Positions 55,104-63,471 of a stretch of 64,000 nt of DNA are shown here, one piece after another. A program made the position numbers and the translations under genes. The stretch spans positions 1,612,001 through 1,676,000 of the forward strand of contig CAVTPD010000001.1 of assembly GCA_963736575.1 (NCBI GenBank), in the 5' to 3' direction. Under the pieces are notes generated by a model, which had not been told where the DNA came from, searched no databases, and saw nothing but the letters and a program-made list of their open reading frames with translations. Source of the DNA: CAVTPD01 sp963736575 (GTDB taxonomy: Bacteria; Bacteroidota; Bacteroidia; Cytophagales; JAAEPT01). Position 1 is the stretch's first letter. The number at the start of each line of letters is the position of its first letter.

Positions 55104-56753
55104 GTATTTTATATGTTCTGTCAAATATTTTGCTCTTTCAAACAATTCATCAAAAGTCAGAATTTCAGGGTTAAAAATATTTCGTCTCAAAATCTCGAAA
55201 GAAGAATATTTATCTTCATTTACTCCAAATTCATTAACAAATTCCGACAATGAACCAATTATCAAATAGGATTTTGGTTGGTACATAAATACTTGTTCTC
55301 CTGTTAAATTACCTTTAGAATCTTTTATCTCAATTTTAGAAGATATTGATTTTAGTGATTTGTCAACTGTTCTCTGAATTTGAGCAATTGCACCTGAAAG
55401 TTCATCTGACGCACTCCATGATTCTTTTCTATAATAGTTTCCTTTTAATAAATCGGTTTCATGTGTCTTTATCTCAACAAAACATAAAGAACTTATCAAT
55501 CCCCTTGTTTTTAACAAGCCGTCAACACGTTTCCCGCTTGAATTAAAATCATATCCACTAACTACTTGTTCTAATTTTTTACCCTCTAATGGACTTGAAA
55601 AAATATAATTCAACCCATGCCCAAAAATCCAAGGATTTGATTCAAAATAAAATTGCCAAACTTGTTCAGTTTTTGAAATTCCATTTTCAGTTTTGAATTG
55701 GTTAAAGAAAACTTTGTCATTTAGTAATTTTTGGAAAATATCCAGTTGTCTTTTTCTAAAGCCTAATGCAATAATATCAGAATGTGTTATGTCATTTTCA
55801 ATAAAACTTTTTATCAAATCAGGATTTTTCTCAATTAGTTGTTTAGTTTGAAAATCAGTAAATACCATATTATCAACCTGCTCATTAGTAAGTTCAAGTT
55901 TTATGGATTTATTCTGTTTTTTACCATAAATCGTGTCCAGAGGCGAAAACTTTATTTCCTGATATTCACTATCAATCTGGGAGTAATATTCTATTGTTTT
56001 GGCATTTAATCCAATATGTTTTAAAATATCGATAGTCTTAAATCCTTCATCTTGTAAATGTTTTACATATGAATATTTTAAATGTCTTGGAGTGAAATTA
56101 TCATCAAGTCCAGATGCCTTTTTTGCACGATTAAAAACGTTTCTAATTGAGGTAGGAGAATATTTGCTTCCATCATTTAATCCTTCAAAAAGATATTCAG
56201 TTGGTTTGTATGCTTTCCAATATTCCCGCAATAATTCCATCATGTATTCACCCAATATTGTTTCTCGAATGATTTCATCTTTTTTTCCTCGGACAAACAA
56301 TTTTCCGTCCTTAATATCTTCAACTCTTACATTTATCACCTCAGAAATATCCAGTCCTGCCGCATAAATAAGAGTCACAATTGCTTTATGTTTGATATTT
56401 AGAATAGCATCAAATAGAGCTTTTATTTGTTTTTTATCAATGGAAACTGGATTTTCTCGCTCAATGTAAGGAGTTTTAATGTGGTCGAAATTGTATTTAA
56501 TGTTTAAAATTTCAGAGTAAAGAAATCTTATCGCTGCATTTGCAACATGTAATGATGATGGACTATAGTTTTTTTCATTTATTAAATAATCAAAGAAGTC
56601 ATTTATCTCCTGAATTTTAATTGACCTTAAAGCTTTATAACCACAGAATTCATATAGCTGGTCACACCAAGCCTTATAGCTTTGATAAGTCCTAGCATCT
56701 AGCTTTTCCTTAAATTTCTGTTCAGTTTGTATGTTAAATCGAAGCTTCTTCAT
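55095..56753 (-). CDS. degenerate tyrosine recombinase fused to Shedu (DUF4263) nuclease
   Basis: A 552-residue fusion. Residues 1-95 are an integrase core-binding (SAM-like) domain (TYQSYKAWCDQLYEF; SPSSLHVANAAIRFLYSE). Residues about 100-265 align with the tyrosine recombinase catalytic domain, but the first Arg is Asp135 (IYAAGLDISEVINV) and the HxxR box is Arg223-x2-Lys226 (TPRHLKYSYVKHL). The later His246 (ILKHIG) and nucleophile Tyr256 (IEYYSQ) remain, so DNA binding is likely and strand exchange unlikely. Residues about 360-552 are DUF4263, the SduA nuclease of Shedu antiphage systems: RVDGLL (Asp411), VEIK (Glu427, Lys429), AIAQIQ (Gln460). The recombinase fold probably replaces the usual sensor. 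One-gene cassette whose stop codon lies in the attC-like core. Confidence 0.88.
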   Translation of the reverse strand: MKKLRFNIQTEQKFKEKLDARTYQSYKAWCDQLYEFCGYKALRSIKIQEINDFFDYLINEKNYSPSSLHVANAAIRFLYSEILNIKYNFDHIKTPYIERENPVSIDKKQIKALFDAILNIKHKAIVTLIYAAGLDISEVINVRVEDIKDGKLFVRGKKDEIIRETILGEYMMELLREYWKAYKPTEYLFEGLNDGSKYSPTSIRNVFNRAKKASGLDDNFTPRHLKYSYVKHLQDEGFKTIDILKHIGLNAKTIEYYSQIDSEYQEIKFSPLDTIYGKKQNKSIKLELTNEQVDNMVFTDFQTKQLIEKNPDLIKSFIENDITHSDIIALGFRKRQLDIFQKLLNDKVFFNQFKTENGISKTEQVWQFYFESNPWIFGHGLNYIFSSPLEGKKLEQVVSGYDFNSSGKRVDGLLKTRGLISSLCFVEIKTHETDLLKGNYYRKESWSASDELSGAIAQIQRTVDKSLKSISSKIEIKDSKGNLTGEQVFMYQPKSYLIIGSLSEFVNEFGVNEDKYSSFEILRRNIFNPEILTFDELFERAKYLTEHIKYEA

Positions 56754-56763
56754 TTCTTAATAT

Positions 56764-56899
56764 GAGGCATAACGGTCTCGGCTATGAGTAGTTGCGTGGG
56801 TTAGCACTTAAGTTTGCAAGTACACACCAAACTGAAAATCCGCGAGGATTTTCAGAAGTAGGCGAGTAGAAGCAATTACTTATAGCCATTGTTGGGCAC
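56764..56899. repeat. attC-like site
   Basis: GAGGCATAACGGTCTCGGCTATGAGTAG ... GAAGCAATTACTTATAGCCATTGTTGGGCAC. Loop holds the small palindrome AAAATCCGCGAGGATTTTC. Core GTTGGGCAC (56891-56899) matches GTGCCCAA at 58345-58352. Confidence 0.7.
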
Positions 56900-56904
56900 A
56901 GTAT

Positions 56905-58329
56905 TTATTTTATTAATATTTCTAAATTTTTCAATACTCTTTTCACTCGACTATCTTTCCTCATTTCCGAGTAACTTCCTTTGAAATCCAAAATATAATC
57001 GAGCAGTTCCACTGTCGAAGCGTTTGTTATTTTCGGTCGCAAGTAATTCAACAGTTCGATGTACTTTTGTTTACACAAGCCAATTTGTAAAGCACTGCTT
57101 ATTTGGTCGGTTGTAAACGATAATAAAGCTATTGTAGCTTGTCGGCTGTCAAAATGTTCAATCAATTCTTTGTAAATAGGTTCAGCATCCCAAGCTATTC
57201 CATTACCGTTTGTTAAATAAGCTTCGACAATGCTCAAAACGTAAGATTTATTTATTCTGTTAGGTATTTTAGGCGGAATTCCAACAATTCTTTTTAGTTC
57301 CCTTGCAAAAGGTGGTTCGTTATAAAAATTGTTCGTTCCTCTGTGTGCGTTTAATAAATTACGAAGTGAATTCTGAATTTCGAGTATTCTTAAATCGTCT
57401 GGAATGTATTTTTGTCCCTCGACTATTTCTAAAAATTGTCGAGCTAATTTTTTTTGTTCGGTTTCGTGGTTTGCAGAGAAATAGCCGTATTTTATTCCAA
57501 ATGAATTTTTGGTATCCTCGTCTATTGCTCCCCAAAGTAATGGCAAAAGCCATTTTATGTTTTGTCGAGTTTGATTGTCAGTATCTTCACGAGTATAAAT
57601 TCCGAAAAACGCCATTGCTAAACTATTTGACTGCTCCTCTGAAAGTTCGGTAAGAAAAACGCCTATTTCATCTGCATTATCTGGATTTATAGGTTCTTTA
57701 CGAATATTTGATAATAGCTTTTTTATTTGTATCGCTCCACTTGGGATTGGTAATGAAATAACTTCTTTTATACAGGTTTCCAACCAAGAAATCAATTGTA
57801 ATCCTGTTAGGTCAGTTTGGTTTGGATGAGCTGCACTTGCCCAATTTCTCATATAGTTTATGTATGTCAGATGTTTATAACCAACATCAGAAATTAGCTC
57901 AATTTCTTTTGCTCCGTTTATTAATTCACTGTCCTGTAATTTGACAAGGTCGTCTTCGTTTTTGAAATTTTTTCTCCTATCTCCACCAACTGTATTATCA
58001 TAAAAATATTCGAGGTCAAATTGCGAAACTCTTTTCCTTAATTGGATTATAGTTTCATCCCATAAATAGTTTAATGATGCATCAAATAAGCCTGACGCAC
58101 TTGCAGCTAAAAACTTTGATAGATAGATTGATTTTTGCGAAAGTTGAGGGTCAATTTGATTAATTACATAATCTATGTTAGAAAAAACTCGAAGTCTTTC
58201 ATCAACACTATTAAAAATCCCATCTGATGGTAGATTATGAGATTGCAAAAAGTTAATCAGTCCGTTTTCAAATTCGGTAATTTTTGCTGGATAGTTGTTA
58301 TCTCCTGTATTAGCTAATTCTTGTGTCAT
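56905..58329 (-). CDS. unknown protein with HEPN-type R-x6-H motif
   Basis: A 474-residue soluble, mostly helical protein. Near residue 155-170 it reads YINYMRNWASAAHPNQ, with Arg161 and His168 in the R-x4-6-H spacing of HEPN nucleases, after a helical region (LAASASGLFDASLNYLWDETI). The C-terminal 270 residues are helical repeats without known motif (LTELSEEQSNSLAMAFFGIY; FARELKRIVGIPPKIP). Either an RNA-cutting toxin with a large sensor part or a HEPN-derived sensor. No SD-like site; ATG 58329 lies 16 bp from the cassette core. It follows the Shedu fusion and methylase fusion cassettes in the same orientation. Confidence 0.75.
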   Translation of the reverse strand: MTQELANTGDNNYPAKITEFENGLINFLQSHNLPSDGIFNSVDERLRVFSNIDYVINQIDPQLSQKSIYLSKFLAASASGLFDASLNYLWDETIIQLRKRVSQFDLEYFYDNTVGGDRRKNFKNEDDLVKLQDSELINGAKEIELISDVGYKHLTYINYMRNWASAAHPNQTDLTGLQLISWLETCIKEVISLPIPSGAIQIKKLLSNIRKEPINPDNADEIGVFLTELSEEQSNSLAMAFFGIYTREDTDNQTRQNIKWLLPLLWGAIDEDTKNSFGIKYGYFSANHETEQKKLARQFLEIVEGQKYIPDDLRILEIQNSLRNLLNAHRGTNNFYNEPPFARELKRIVGIPPKIPNRINKSYVLSIVEAYLTNGNGIAWDAEPIYKELIEHFDSRQATIALLSFTTDQISSALQIGLCKQKYIELLNYLRPKITNASTVELLDYILDFKGSYSEMRKDSRVKRVLKNLEILIK

Positions 58330-58352
58330 TCGTTCGTTTATATTGTGCCCAA

Positions 58353-58846
58353 TGTAGGAGTAAGTTTAGTTTAAACGTCGGGTAGTTTCTAAAAACTTAT
58401 TGTAAATTTTCTGTAAAATAAGCTTTTTAGAGGCTACATGAAATCTTACATAATGTTGTGTTTCGTTTTGCCCTCTATCCCATGCAGTAGGTAGTTGTTT
58501 GTTGTAGCGGATATGTTTTGTTCATAAAATGAATGAAACATATTAAGCGGAAACCAACTGCTACCGGTCTTTTTTGATCGGCATTATGATTATTATACAC
58601 TCGTGTATGTAGCGTAATGCTAAAAAAAGACCTATATACTCAAGAAGTTAGTGCAACAAATGTCAATTTTTATACGTATAGCTGTTTACCAGCTTAACAG
58701 CTGCTAACTAAAAGTTAAGATTCACTTTTTAAAAGCAAACTTTATAAGCTCATCTACAACTTTTATTGTAAGCAAACTTACTACACAGCTATACGCCTAA
58801 AATCCATCACTAACCTTCCATAGAGGGCAATATGAAATATCAACGT
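58353..58846. repeat. non-coding repeat unit, copy 2 of 3
   Basis: Nearly base-for-base the unit at 52052-52546, with a one-base deletion (GTAAGCAAACTTAC for GTAAGCACAACTTAC). It follows directly on the core GTGCCCAA and ends ATATCAACG, like the others. Confidence 0.85.
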
Positions 58847-59034
58847 TTACTGTATGTTTTCGTGGCTGAATTCAAGGAAGTGAAATTTCGGTTTACCACC
58901 GAGTCAATCCGCAGGATTGGCTTGCTAAATTATTCAAACAGAGTAAGTCAATCCTGCGGATTGACGGGCTTTCTACAAAGCACCAAAGCCACGATAACCC
59001 ACTGACCAGCCATGAAATATACAGCGTGTTGTGG
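58841..59034. repeat. attC-like site
   Basis: CAACGTTTACTGTATG ... CCAGCCATGAAATATACAGCGTGTTGTGG. Arms TTCGTGGCT and AGCCACGA pair; loop holds GTCAATCCGCAGGATTGGC and GTCAATCCTGCGGATTGAC. Core GTTGTGG (59028-59034) matches CCACAA at 59875-59880. Confidence 0.65.
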
Positions 59035-59044
59035 TTTCGTTCTT

Positions 59045-59389
59045 TTATTTCCAAAACTGCCACCATTTGGTTTCTTGTTTTGTACTTTCTTCAATCCATT
59101 CACCATCTTCTCCTTTAGTCCATTTTTTATCAATTCCATCAAGTGTAATTTCTGCTCCTGCACCATTATCTATTTGTTCAATTAAGTCTTCAGCAAACCA
59201 AAATGATTCGTTTAAATCGTCAAAACGAACATTTATTACAAAGTCTTCTTTTAGAGTTCCAATTATTTCAAAATCCATCATTGAAGGAGTAGATTGTCCA
59301 TAAACCTCACCTTCTTTACCTGCAAGTCCTTTTTCTTCAGTTTCTGTTGTTCTCTTTATTCGAACTTTGTTTCCAAAAGTGTCAAACAT
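59045..59389 (-). CDS. small acidic protein of unknown function
   Basis: About 114 residues from ATG 59389 (MFDTFGNKVRIKRTTETEEKG), 4 bp after the stop of the preceding gene; a start at 59422 would overlap it. The pattern VRIKRTTETEEKGLAGKEG, FVINVRFDDLNESFWFAEDLIE, KKWTKGEDGEWIEE is a small beta-barrel-like fold and ends in KWWQFWK. I have a sense that close relatives exist as conserved hypotheticals in Bacteroidota, but know no function. It forms a two-gene cassette with the next gene, which could be a toxin-immunity or enzyme-partner pair. Confidence 0.7.
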   Translation of the reverse strand: MFDTFGNKVRIKRTTETEEKGLAGKEGEVYGQSTPSMMDFEIIGTLKEDFVINVRFDDLNESFWFAEDLIEQIDNGAGAEITLDGIDKKWTKGEDGEWIEESTKQETKWWQFWK

Positions 59390-59393
59390 ATTC

Positions 59394-59864
59394 TCAATTT
59401 TTCGGTAGCCATCCTTGTTCAAATCGACTGAGGTAATTGGCTAATTCATCTTTTCTATCTATCCCGTCTAAATCTGTGCAAACGATTTTTAATTTTTTAT
59501 AATCCGTAGCTTCTGGTAAACATGTAGCAAAAAAGCATTGCCAAAAAGTATCAGCAAGAGATTCATCATTATGCCAAGTGGTCATCACATCTATTTCTGA
59601 ATGATTCTCCATAGCTTCCATTATGACCATTGTTTCATCAAACCAATCGTGTAATAATTCTCCATATTCACCATGCCCCTTAAATTCAAGAATTCCATTT
59701 TTGATTGCATCACGGGTAAATCTGTCAAACTTGTCTGAGTTTGGTTTCGATTTAGAGGAAGTCATTAAACATATCCAATCGCTCTCGGGCATCTCTCCGT
59801 TAAGCAATTCATCGTAGTTAAGCCAAATTACTTTTCTATTTTGATATGTTTCTATTTCGTTCAT
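59394..59864 (-). CDS. unknown protein, first gene of two-gene cassette
   Basis: A 156-residue soluble protein (KVIWLNYDELLNGEMPESDW, FDETMVIMEAMENHSEIDVMTTWHNDE, LKIVCTDLDGIDRKDELANYL). The phrases suggest an alpha/beta fold, but I cannot name a family with certainty. It is followed 4 bp later by the small acidic protein gene, so both are translated together. They lie between cores at 59028 and 59880. Confidence 0.7.
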   Translation of the reverse strand: MNEIETYQNRKVIWLNYDELLNGEMPESDWICLMTSSKSKPNSDKFDRFTRDAIKNGILEFKGHGEYGELLHDWFDETMVIMEAMENHSEIDVMTTWHNDESLADTFWQCFFATCLPEATDYKKLKIVCTDLDGIDRKDELANYLSRFEQGWLPKN

Positions 59865-59880
59865 TCTTAATGCACCACAA

Positions 59881-60375
59881 TGTAGGAGTAAGTTTAGTTT
59901 AAACGTCGGGTAGTTTCTAAAAACTTATTGTAAATTTTCTGTAAAATAAGCTTTTTAGAGGCTACATGAAATCTTACATAATGTTGTGTTTCGTTTTGCC
60001 CTCTATCCCATGCAGTAGGTAGTTGTTTGTTGTAGCGGATATGTTTTGTTCATAAAATGAATGAAACATATTAAGCGAAAACGAACTGCTACCGGTCTTT
60101 TTTGATCGGCATTATGATTATTATACACTTGTGTATGTAGCGTAATGCTAAAAAAAGACCTATATACTCAAGAAGTTAGTGCAACAAATGTCAATTTTTA
60201 TACGTATAGCTGTTTACCAGCTTAACAGCTGCTAACTAAAAGTTAAGATTCACTTTTTAAAAGCAAGCTTTACAATTTCATCTACAACTTTTATTGTAAG
60301 CACAACTTACTACACAGCTATACGCCTAAAATCCATCACTAACCTTCCATAGAGGGCAATATGAAATATCAACGT
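59881..60375. repeat. non-coding repeat unit, copy 3 of 3
   Basis: Same unit as 52052-52546 with a handful of changes: AAGCGAAAACGAACTG for AAGCGGAAACCAACTG, ACACTTGTGT for ACACTCGTGT in a hairpin loop, and GCAAGCTTTACAATTTC for GCAAACTTTATAAGCTC. It also begins right after a cassette core (CACCACAA). Confidence 0.85.
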
Positions 60376-60565
60376 TAAATATATGAACTGTAGCTGAATA
60401 GAAAGCGAAGTACTTTCAATTTACCACAGAGCCAAATCTGCGATTTGGCGTTTAATTTTCTTCTCGATATAAATGCCAAATCGCAGATTTGGCGCACTCA
60501 CAAGTAACCACAAACCTTTGAAAACCCACTGAGTCAGCTATGATTTCATATATAGTGTTGTGGTG
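60371..60565. repeat. attC-like site
   Basis: AACGTTAAATATATGAACTGTAGCTGA ... GACTCAGCTATGATTTCATATATAGTGTTGTGGTG. Arms TATATGAACTGTAGCTGA and TCAGCTATGATTTCATATA pair. The loop carries GCCAAATCTGCGATTTGGC and GCCAAATCGCAGATTTGGC. Core GTTGTGGTG (60557-60565) matches CACCACAAC at 61241-61249. Confidence 0.7.
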
Positions 60566-60570
60566 TCGTT

Positions 60571-60813
60571 TTATCTATTATTCAGTCTGCTTTTAAGTGT
60601 AACAATCAAAGCATTAGCAAGATGTTGAGTTTGGTCATTTAGTTTTTGTGTAGTGATTGCTTTTTCAAATGAGTTCAGAAAGTCATACCAGCCATCAGTA
60701 AATCCATTAACATATGATTGAGCTTTTCGAAGTTCACCGACTAAGTTTTGTTTACCTTCCATCTCAAGTTCAGAACAGAGTAAGTCAAATTTTTTCCAGT
60801 AATTCTCCATCAT
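60571..60813 (-). CDS. small protein of unknown function
   Basis: An 80-residue helical protein (MENYWKKFDLLCSELEMEGKQNLVGELRKAQSYVNG, cited loosely; FTDGWYDFLNSFEKAI). ATG overlaps the upstream stop (ATGA), so it is translationally coupled to the 137-residue gene. No family known. Small coupled pairs of this size in cassettes are often toxin-antitoxin or immunity pairs, which is only a guess here. Confidence 0.65.
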   Translation of the reverse strand: MMENYWKKFDLLCSELEMEGKQNLVGELRKAQSYVNGFTDGWYDFLNSFEKAITTQKLNDQTQHLANALIVTLKSRLNNR

Positions 60814-61223
60814 TTGTCCTTTGTTAGTTTTTTAGCTGTTTCTACCTTTTTTGAAAGTCCCCAAAAAGCGATAAAATGACTGTCAATTAATTCGTGAAGT
60901 TCAGGTTCAATGTCTATGAAATTGTAGTATCCTACAGCATAGTCATAAAATTTTCCATTTGTAAGACTATTCATTTCTGCTATTCGGAGAATTTTAGGGT
61001 CTAAGGTTTTATACTTTCCGTATTTATCTAATTGCTCCGAAATATTCTTCAGAACATTTATTATTTCTTTTAAAGAATTACTACGAAATCGGAAATAGTC
61101 TTCTTCTGTTTTAAATGTTGAATTTTTGGGGATATTTACTTTCGGTTTCTTTTCAAGATAATCAGTCAACCGGAGCAAATACACCTTTGTCAAATCATTG
61201 TATTCGCTGATTAATTCATCCAT
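60810..61223 (-). CDS. unknown protein, first gene of a coupled pair
   Basis: A 137-residue helical protein (EYNDLTKVYLLRLTDYLEKKPKV, SNSLKEIINVLKNISEQLDKYG, YYNFIDIEPELHELIDSHFIAFWGLSKKV). No catalytic motif is evident. Overlaps the next gene by 4 bp. Both lie between cores at 60557 and 61249 as one cassette. Confidence 0.65.
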   Translation of the reverse strand: MDELISEYNDLTKVYLLRLTDYLEKKPKVNIPKNSTFKTEEDYFRFRSNSLKEIINVLKNISEQLDKYGKYKTLDPKILRIAEMNSLTNGKFYDYAVGYYNFIDIEPELHELIDSHFIAFWGLSKKVETAKKLTKDK

Positions 61224-61240
61224 TTTTCAGTTCCGTAATG

Positions 61241-61376
61241 CACCACAACGGTTAGTATATGAAAAGTAGGCGGTTTCGAAGCGCCAAAATTTCGGTTAAG
61301 CACAATCTTTGATACGAGCCAAAACCCTTGATTATATTACTATTTCGCCTATTTTTTATATACATTGTTATGTGCA
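61241..61376. repeat. attC-like site
   Basis: CACCACAACGGTTAGTATATG ... TTCGCCTATTTTTTATATACATTGTTATGTGCA. Arms TATATGAAAAGTAGGCGG and CGCCTATTTTTTATATA pair nearly perfectly. Core GTTATGTGCA (61367-61376) matches TGCACATAAC at 63472-63481. Confidence 0.7.
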
Positions 61377-61392
61377 TACCCTTTTCTTTCGT

Positions 61393-62709
61393 TTATAGAA
61401 GTGTTGTAAAATAATAAACGAGTCCAAAAACTGCACTGATGCCTATCCAAGTTATCATTCCGACTTTAAAGCGATACATTGCAACAAATGAAATGACTGT
61501 CCAACCTAAGGTAATGTAGTCAAGTCCTTCAAGCGAAATTTCTTTTGGAAATATTACCGCTTTGCCCAAATAAATTGTTAGGTTGAGAACAACCCCAACA
61601 ACTGCAGCCGTTACAAGCGAAAGTATTTCTTTCACTTTTTTATTTTCTTGTGTCCGTTCAATAATTGGTGCACCTACAAATATGAACAGGAAACAAGGAA
61701 GGAATGTATAAAATGTTGTCGTTACAAGACCGAGTGCTCCCATTGCAAGTGAACTACCGAAGTGGTTATGTCCTGCCATAAAACCAACAAAAACAAGCAC
61801 CATAATTAATGGACCAGGTGTTGTTTCGCCAAGTGCAAGTCCGTCTAACATTTGTAGATTAGTCAGCCAGTTAAATTTTTCTACGCTCACTTGTGCCACA
61901 TAAGGCAAAACAGCATAAGCACCACCAAAGGTTACAAAAGCCGCTTGTGTAAAGAAAACGGATAGCTTTTTCCAAAACTCAAAGTCAGCCGTGAGAAAAT
62001 AAAAGGCTATGATAGGTATTGTCCATAATATTGCACCTGTTAATATTTGCTTCCAAAAACGTAATGGGTTAAAACCAACATTTTCAGTAACCGTATTTTT
62101 GTTGATGTAATATTCGCTTTCATCAATTTCCTTTTTGTTTGCAGAATTACTGTTTGCTTTAAAGAATGTTGGAAAAAATTGCCGACACAAGGCTGCCAGT
62201 ATAATTGCACCAAGTATGATTAGTGGAAATGGAATATTGAAAAAAAAGATACAAATAAATGCCACCAAAGCAACAAAATAGTGGAACGGACTTAATAATG
62301 ATTTCTTTCCAATTTTGATAAGTGCAAGTATTACAATTGCTATCACTGCGGGTTTAAGTCCGTTGAACATTGCATAAATCCAAGGAATATTTCCGTATGA
62401 AACATAAATCATACTCAGTCCGAGAAGTATGAACATTGAAGGTAGTACAAACAAAATTCCTGCTACCAGTCCACCCCGAACACCGTGAAGTAGCCAACCG
62501 ATATAGGCTGCCAATTGTTGTGCTTCTGGTCCAGGTAGAATCATACAATAATTCAAAGCGTGCAGAAATTTACTATCACTTACCCATTTATTTTTCTCAA
62601 CGAGGTATTCGTGCATAATGGCAACTTGCCCAGCAGGGCCACCAAAACTAATGAAGCCAAGTTTAGTCCAAAACTTTAATGCTTCTTTGAATGTTGGTTT
62701 CTCTTTCAT
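61393..62709 (-). CDS. chrA: chromate transporter, two-domain ChrA
   Basis: A 438-residue CHR-family membrane protein with the duplicated domain of long-chain ChrA. First half: WTKLGFISFGGPAGQVAIMHEYLV and MILPGPEAQQLAAYIGWLLHG; second half: FFTQAAFVTFGGAYAVLPYVAQ and LGETTPGPLIMVLVFVGFMAG. ChrA exports chromate and so gives resistance. Its start overlaps the stop of the superoxide dismutase gene by 4 bp. In several chr operons a Fe-superoxide dismutase (ChrC) accompanies ChrA to deal with radicals from chromate reduction, so the pair fits a chromate resistance cassette. No ChrB regulator is present. Confidence 0.95.
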   Translation of the reverse strand: MKEKPTFKEALKFWTKLGFISFGGPAGQVAIMHEYLVEKNKWVSDSKFLHALNYCMILPGPEAQQLAAYIGWLLHGVRGGLVAGILFVLPSMFILLGLSMIYVSYGNIPWIYAMFNGLKPAVIAIVILALIKIGKKSLLSPFHYFVALVAFICIFFFNIPFPLIILGAIILAALCRQFFPTFFKANSNSANKKEIDESEYYINKNTVTENVGFNPLRFWKQILTGAILWTIPIIAFYFLTADFEFWKKLSVFFTQAAFVTFGGAYAVLPYVAQVSVEKFNWLTNLQMLDGLALGETTPGPLIMVLVFVGFMAGHNHFGSSLAMGALGLVTTTFYTFLPCFLFIFVGAPIIERTQENKKVKEILSLVTAAVVGVVLNLTIYLGKAVIFPKEISLEGLDYITLGWTVISFVAMYRFKVGMITWIGISAVFGLVYYFTTLL

Positions 62710-63431
62710 TTCGTCAATTTCAATGCATTATCTAAACGTTGTGCGGCATTGTCCCAATTGATAATATTAAAAAGATTGTCCACAAAGTCTGCCCTTTTGT
62801 TTTTGTATTTTAGGTAATAGGAATGTTCCCAAACATCAATGACAAGCAAAGGAATAACTCCCCATTGGGTCAATTTTTCGTGATTCTCACATTGTAAGAT
62901 TGTCAGTTTGTCGGTATATGGTTGATAACCCAAAATTCCCCAACCGTTTCCGTCAACGTCTTTGGAAGTTTTGGCAAGATACATTTTCAGTTTGTCGTAA
63001 CTACCGAAATCCTTTTCAATGCGTTTGAGCAAGTCGCCTTTAGGGTCACTCTTTTTGTTAGTCAAGTTAGTCCAAAATATGGAATGAAGAATGTGTGACG
63101 AAAGGTGATAAGCCAATTTCTTAGTCCAAAAGTCAACAGTCTCAAGGTTGTTATCGTCCAATGCTTTTCGTATCATCTGTTGGTCTTTGTTTGCACCTTT
63201 TACTGCTCCACCGTGATGAAAAGTGTAATGTAGGTGCAAAGTTTCTTCGTCCATATAAGGTTCTAAATGATTGTTAGCATAAGCCAATGGTTGATGAATG
63301 AAATTACCGTCCTTGTCTACCAATTTGTCAATGGTGTTGTCAGTCAGGTTTTGGGCAAATGCCGATGCTGTCGGAACAAGTGTCGCTCCGCCAAGTATCA
63401 GTCCTGTTTTTAGAAAGTCTTTTCTGTCCAT
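62706..63431 (-). CDS. Fe/Mn superoxide dismutase with N-terminal export signal (ChrC-like)
   Basis: A 241-residue SodB/SodA-type enzyme that dismutes superoxide. The N-terminus MDRKDFLKTGLILGGATLVPTASAFAQ is signal-like (RKDFLKTG resembles a reduced Tat motif with one Arg), so the enzyme is probably periplasmic. Metal ligands: His in LEPYMDEETLHLHYTFHHGG, His in LSSHILHSIFW, and the DxWEHSYY box (VIDVWEHSYYLKYKNKRADF). The first gene of the chrA operon (ATGA overlap). Normal Bacteroidota SODs are cytoplasmic, so the exported form suits protection outside the inner membrane. Confidence 0.92.
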   Translation of the reverse strand: MDRKDFLKTGLILGGATLVPTASAFAQNLTDNTIDKLVDKDGNFIHQPLAYANNHLEPYMDEETLHLHYTFHHGGAVKGANKDQQMIRKALDDNNLETVDFWTKKLAYHLSSHILHSIFWTNLTNKKSDPKGDLLKRIEKDFGSYDKLKMYLAKTSKDVDGNGWGILGYQPYTDKLTILQCENHEKLTQWGVIPLLVIDVWEHSYYLKYKNKRADFVDNLFNIINWDNAAQRLDNALKLTK

Positions 63432-63471
63432 AATTTATATGTTTATAGTTTGCATTGTCGTCTTTTAGGGT

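Noticed and set aside
55095..56753. The tyrosine recombinase as the array's integron integrase
   Set aside because: It lacks the first Arg and the His-x2-Arg box, has no IntI-specific extra helix that I can see, and is fused to a nuclease; it is cargo, not the array's recombinase.
52052..60375. Three repeats as a possible CRISPR array or simple IS copies
   Set aside because: The units are about 495 bp, lie kilobases apart with genes between, and have no transposase or regular spacer structure.
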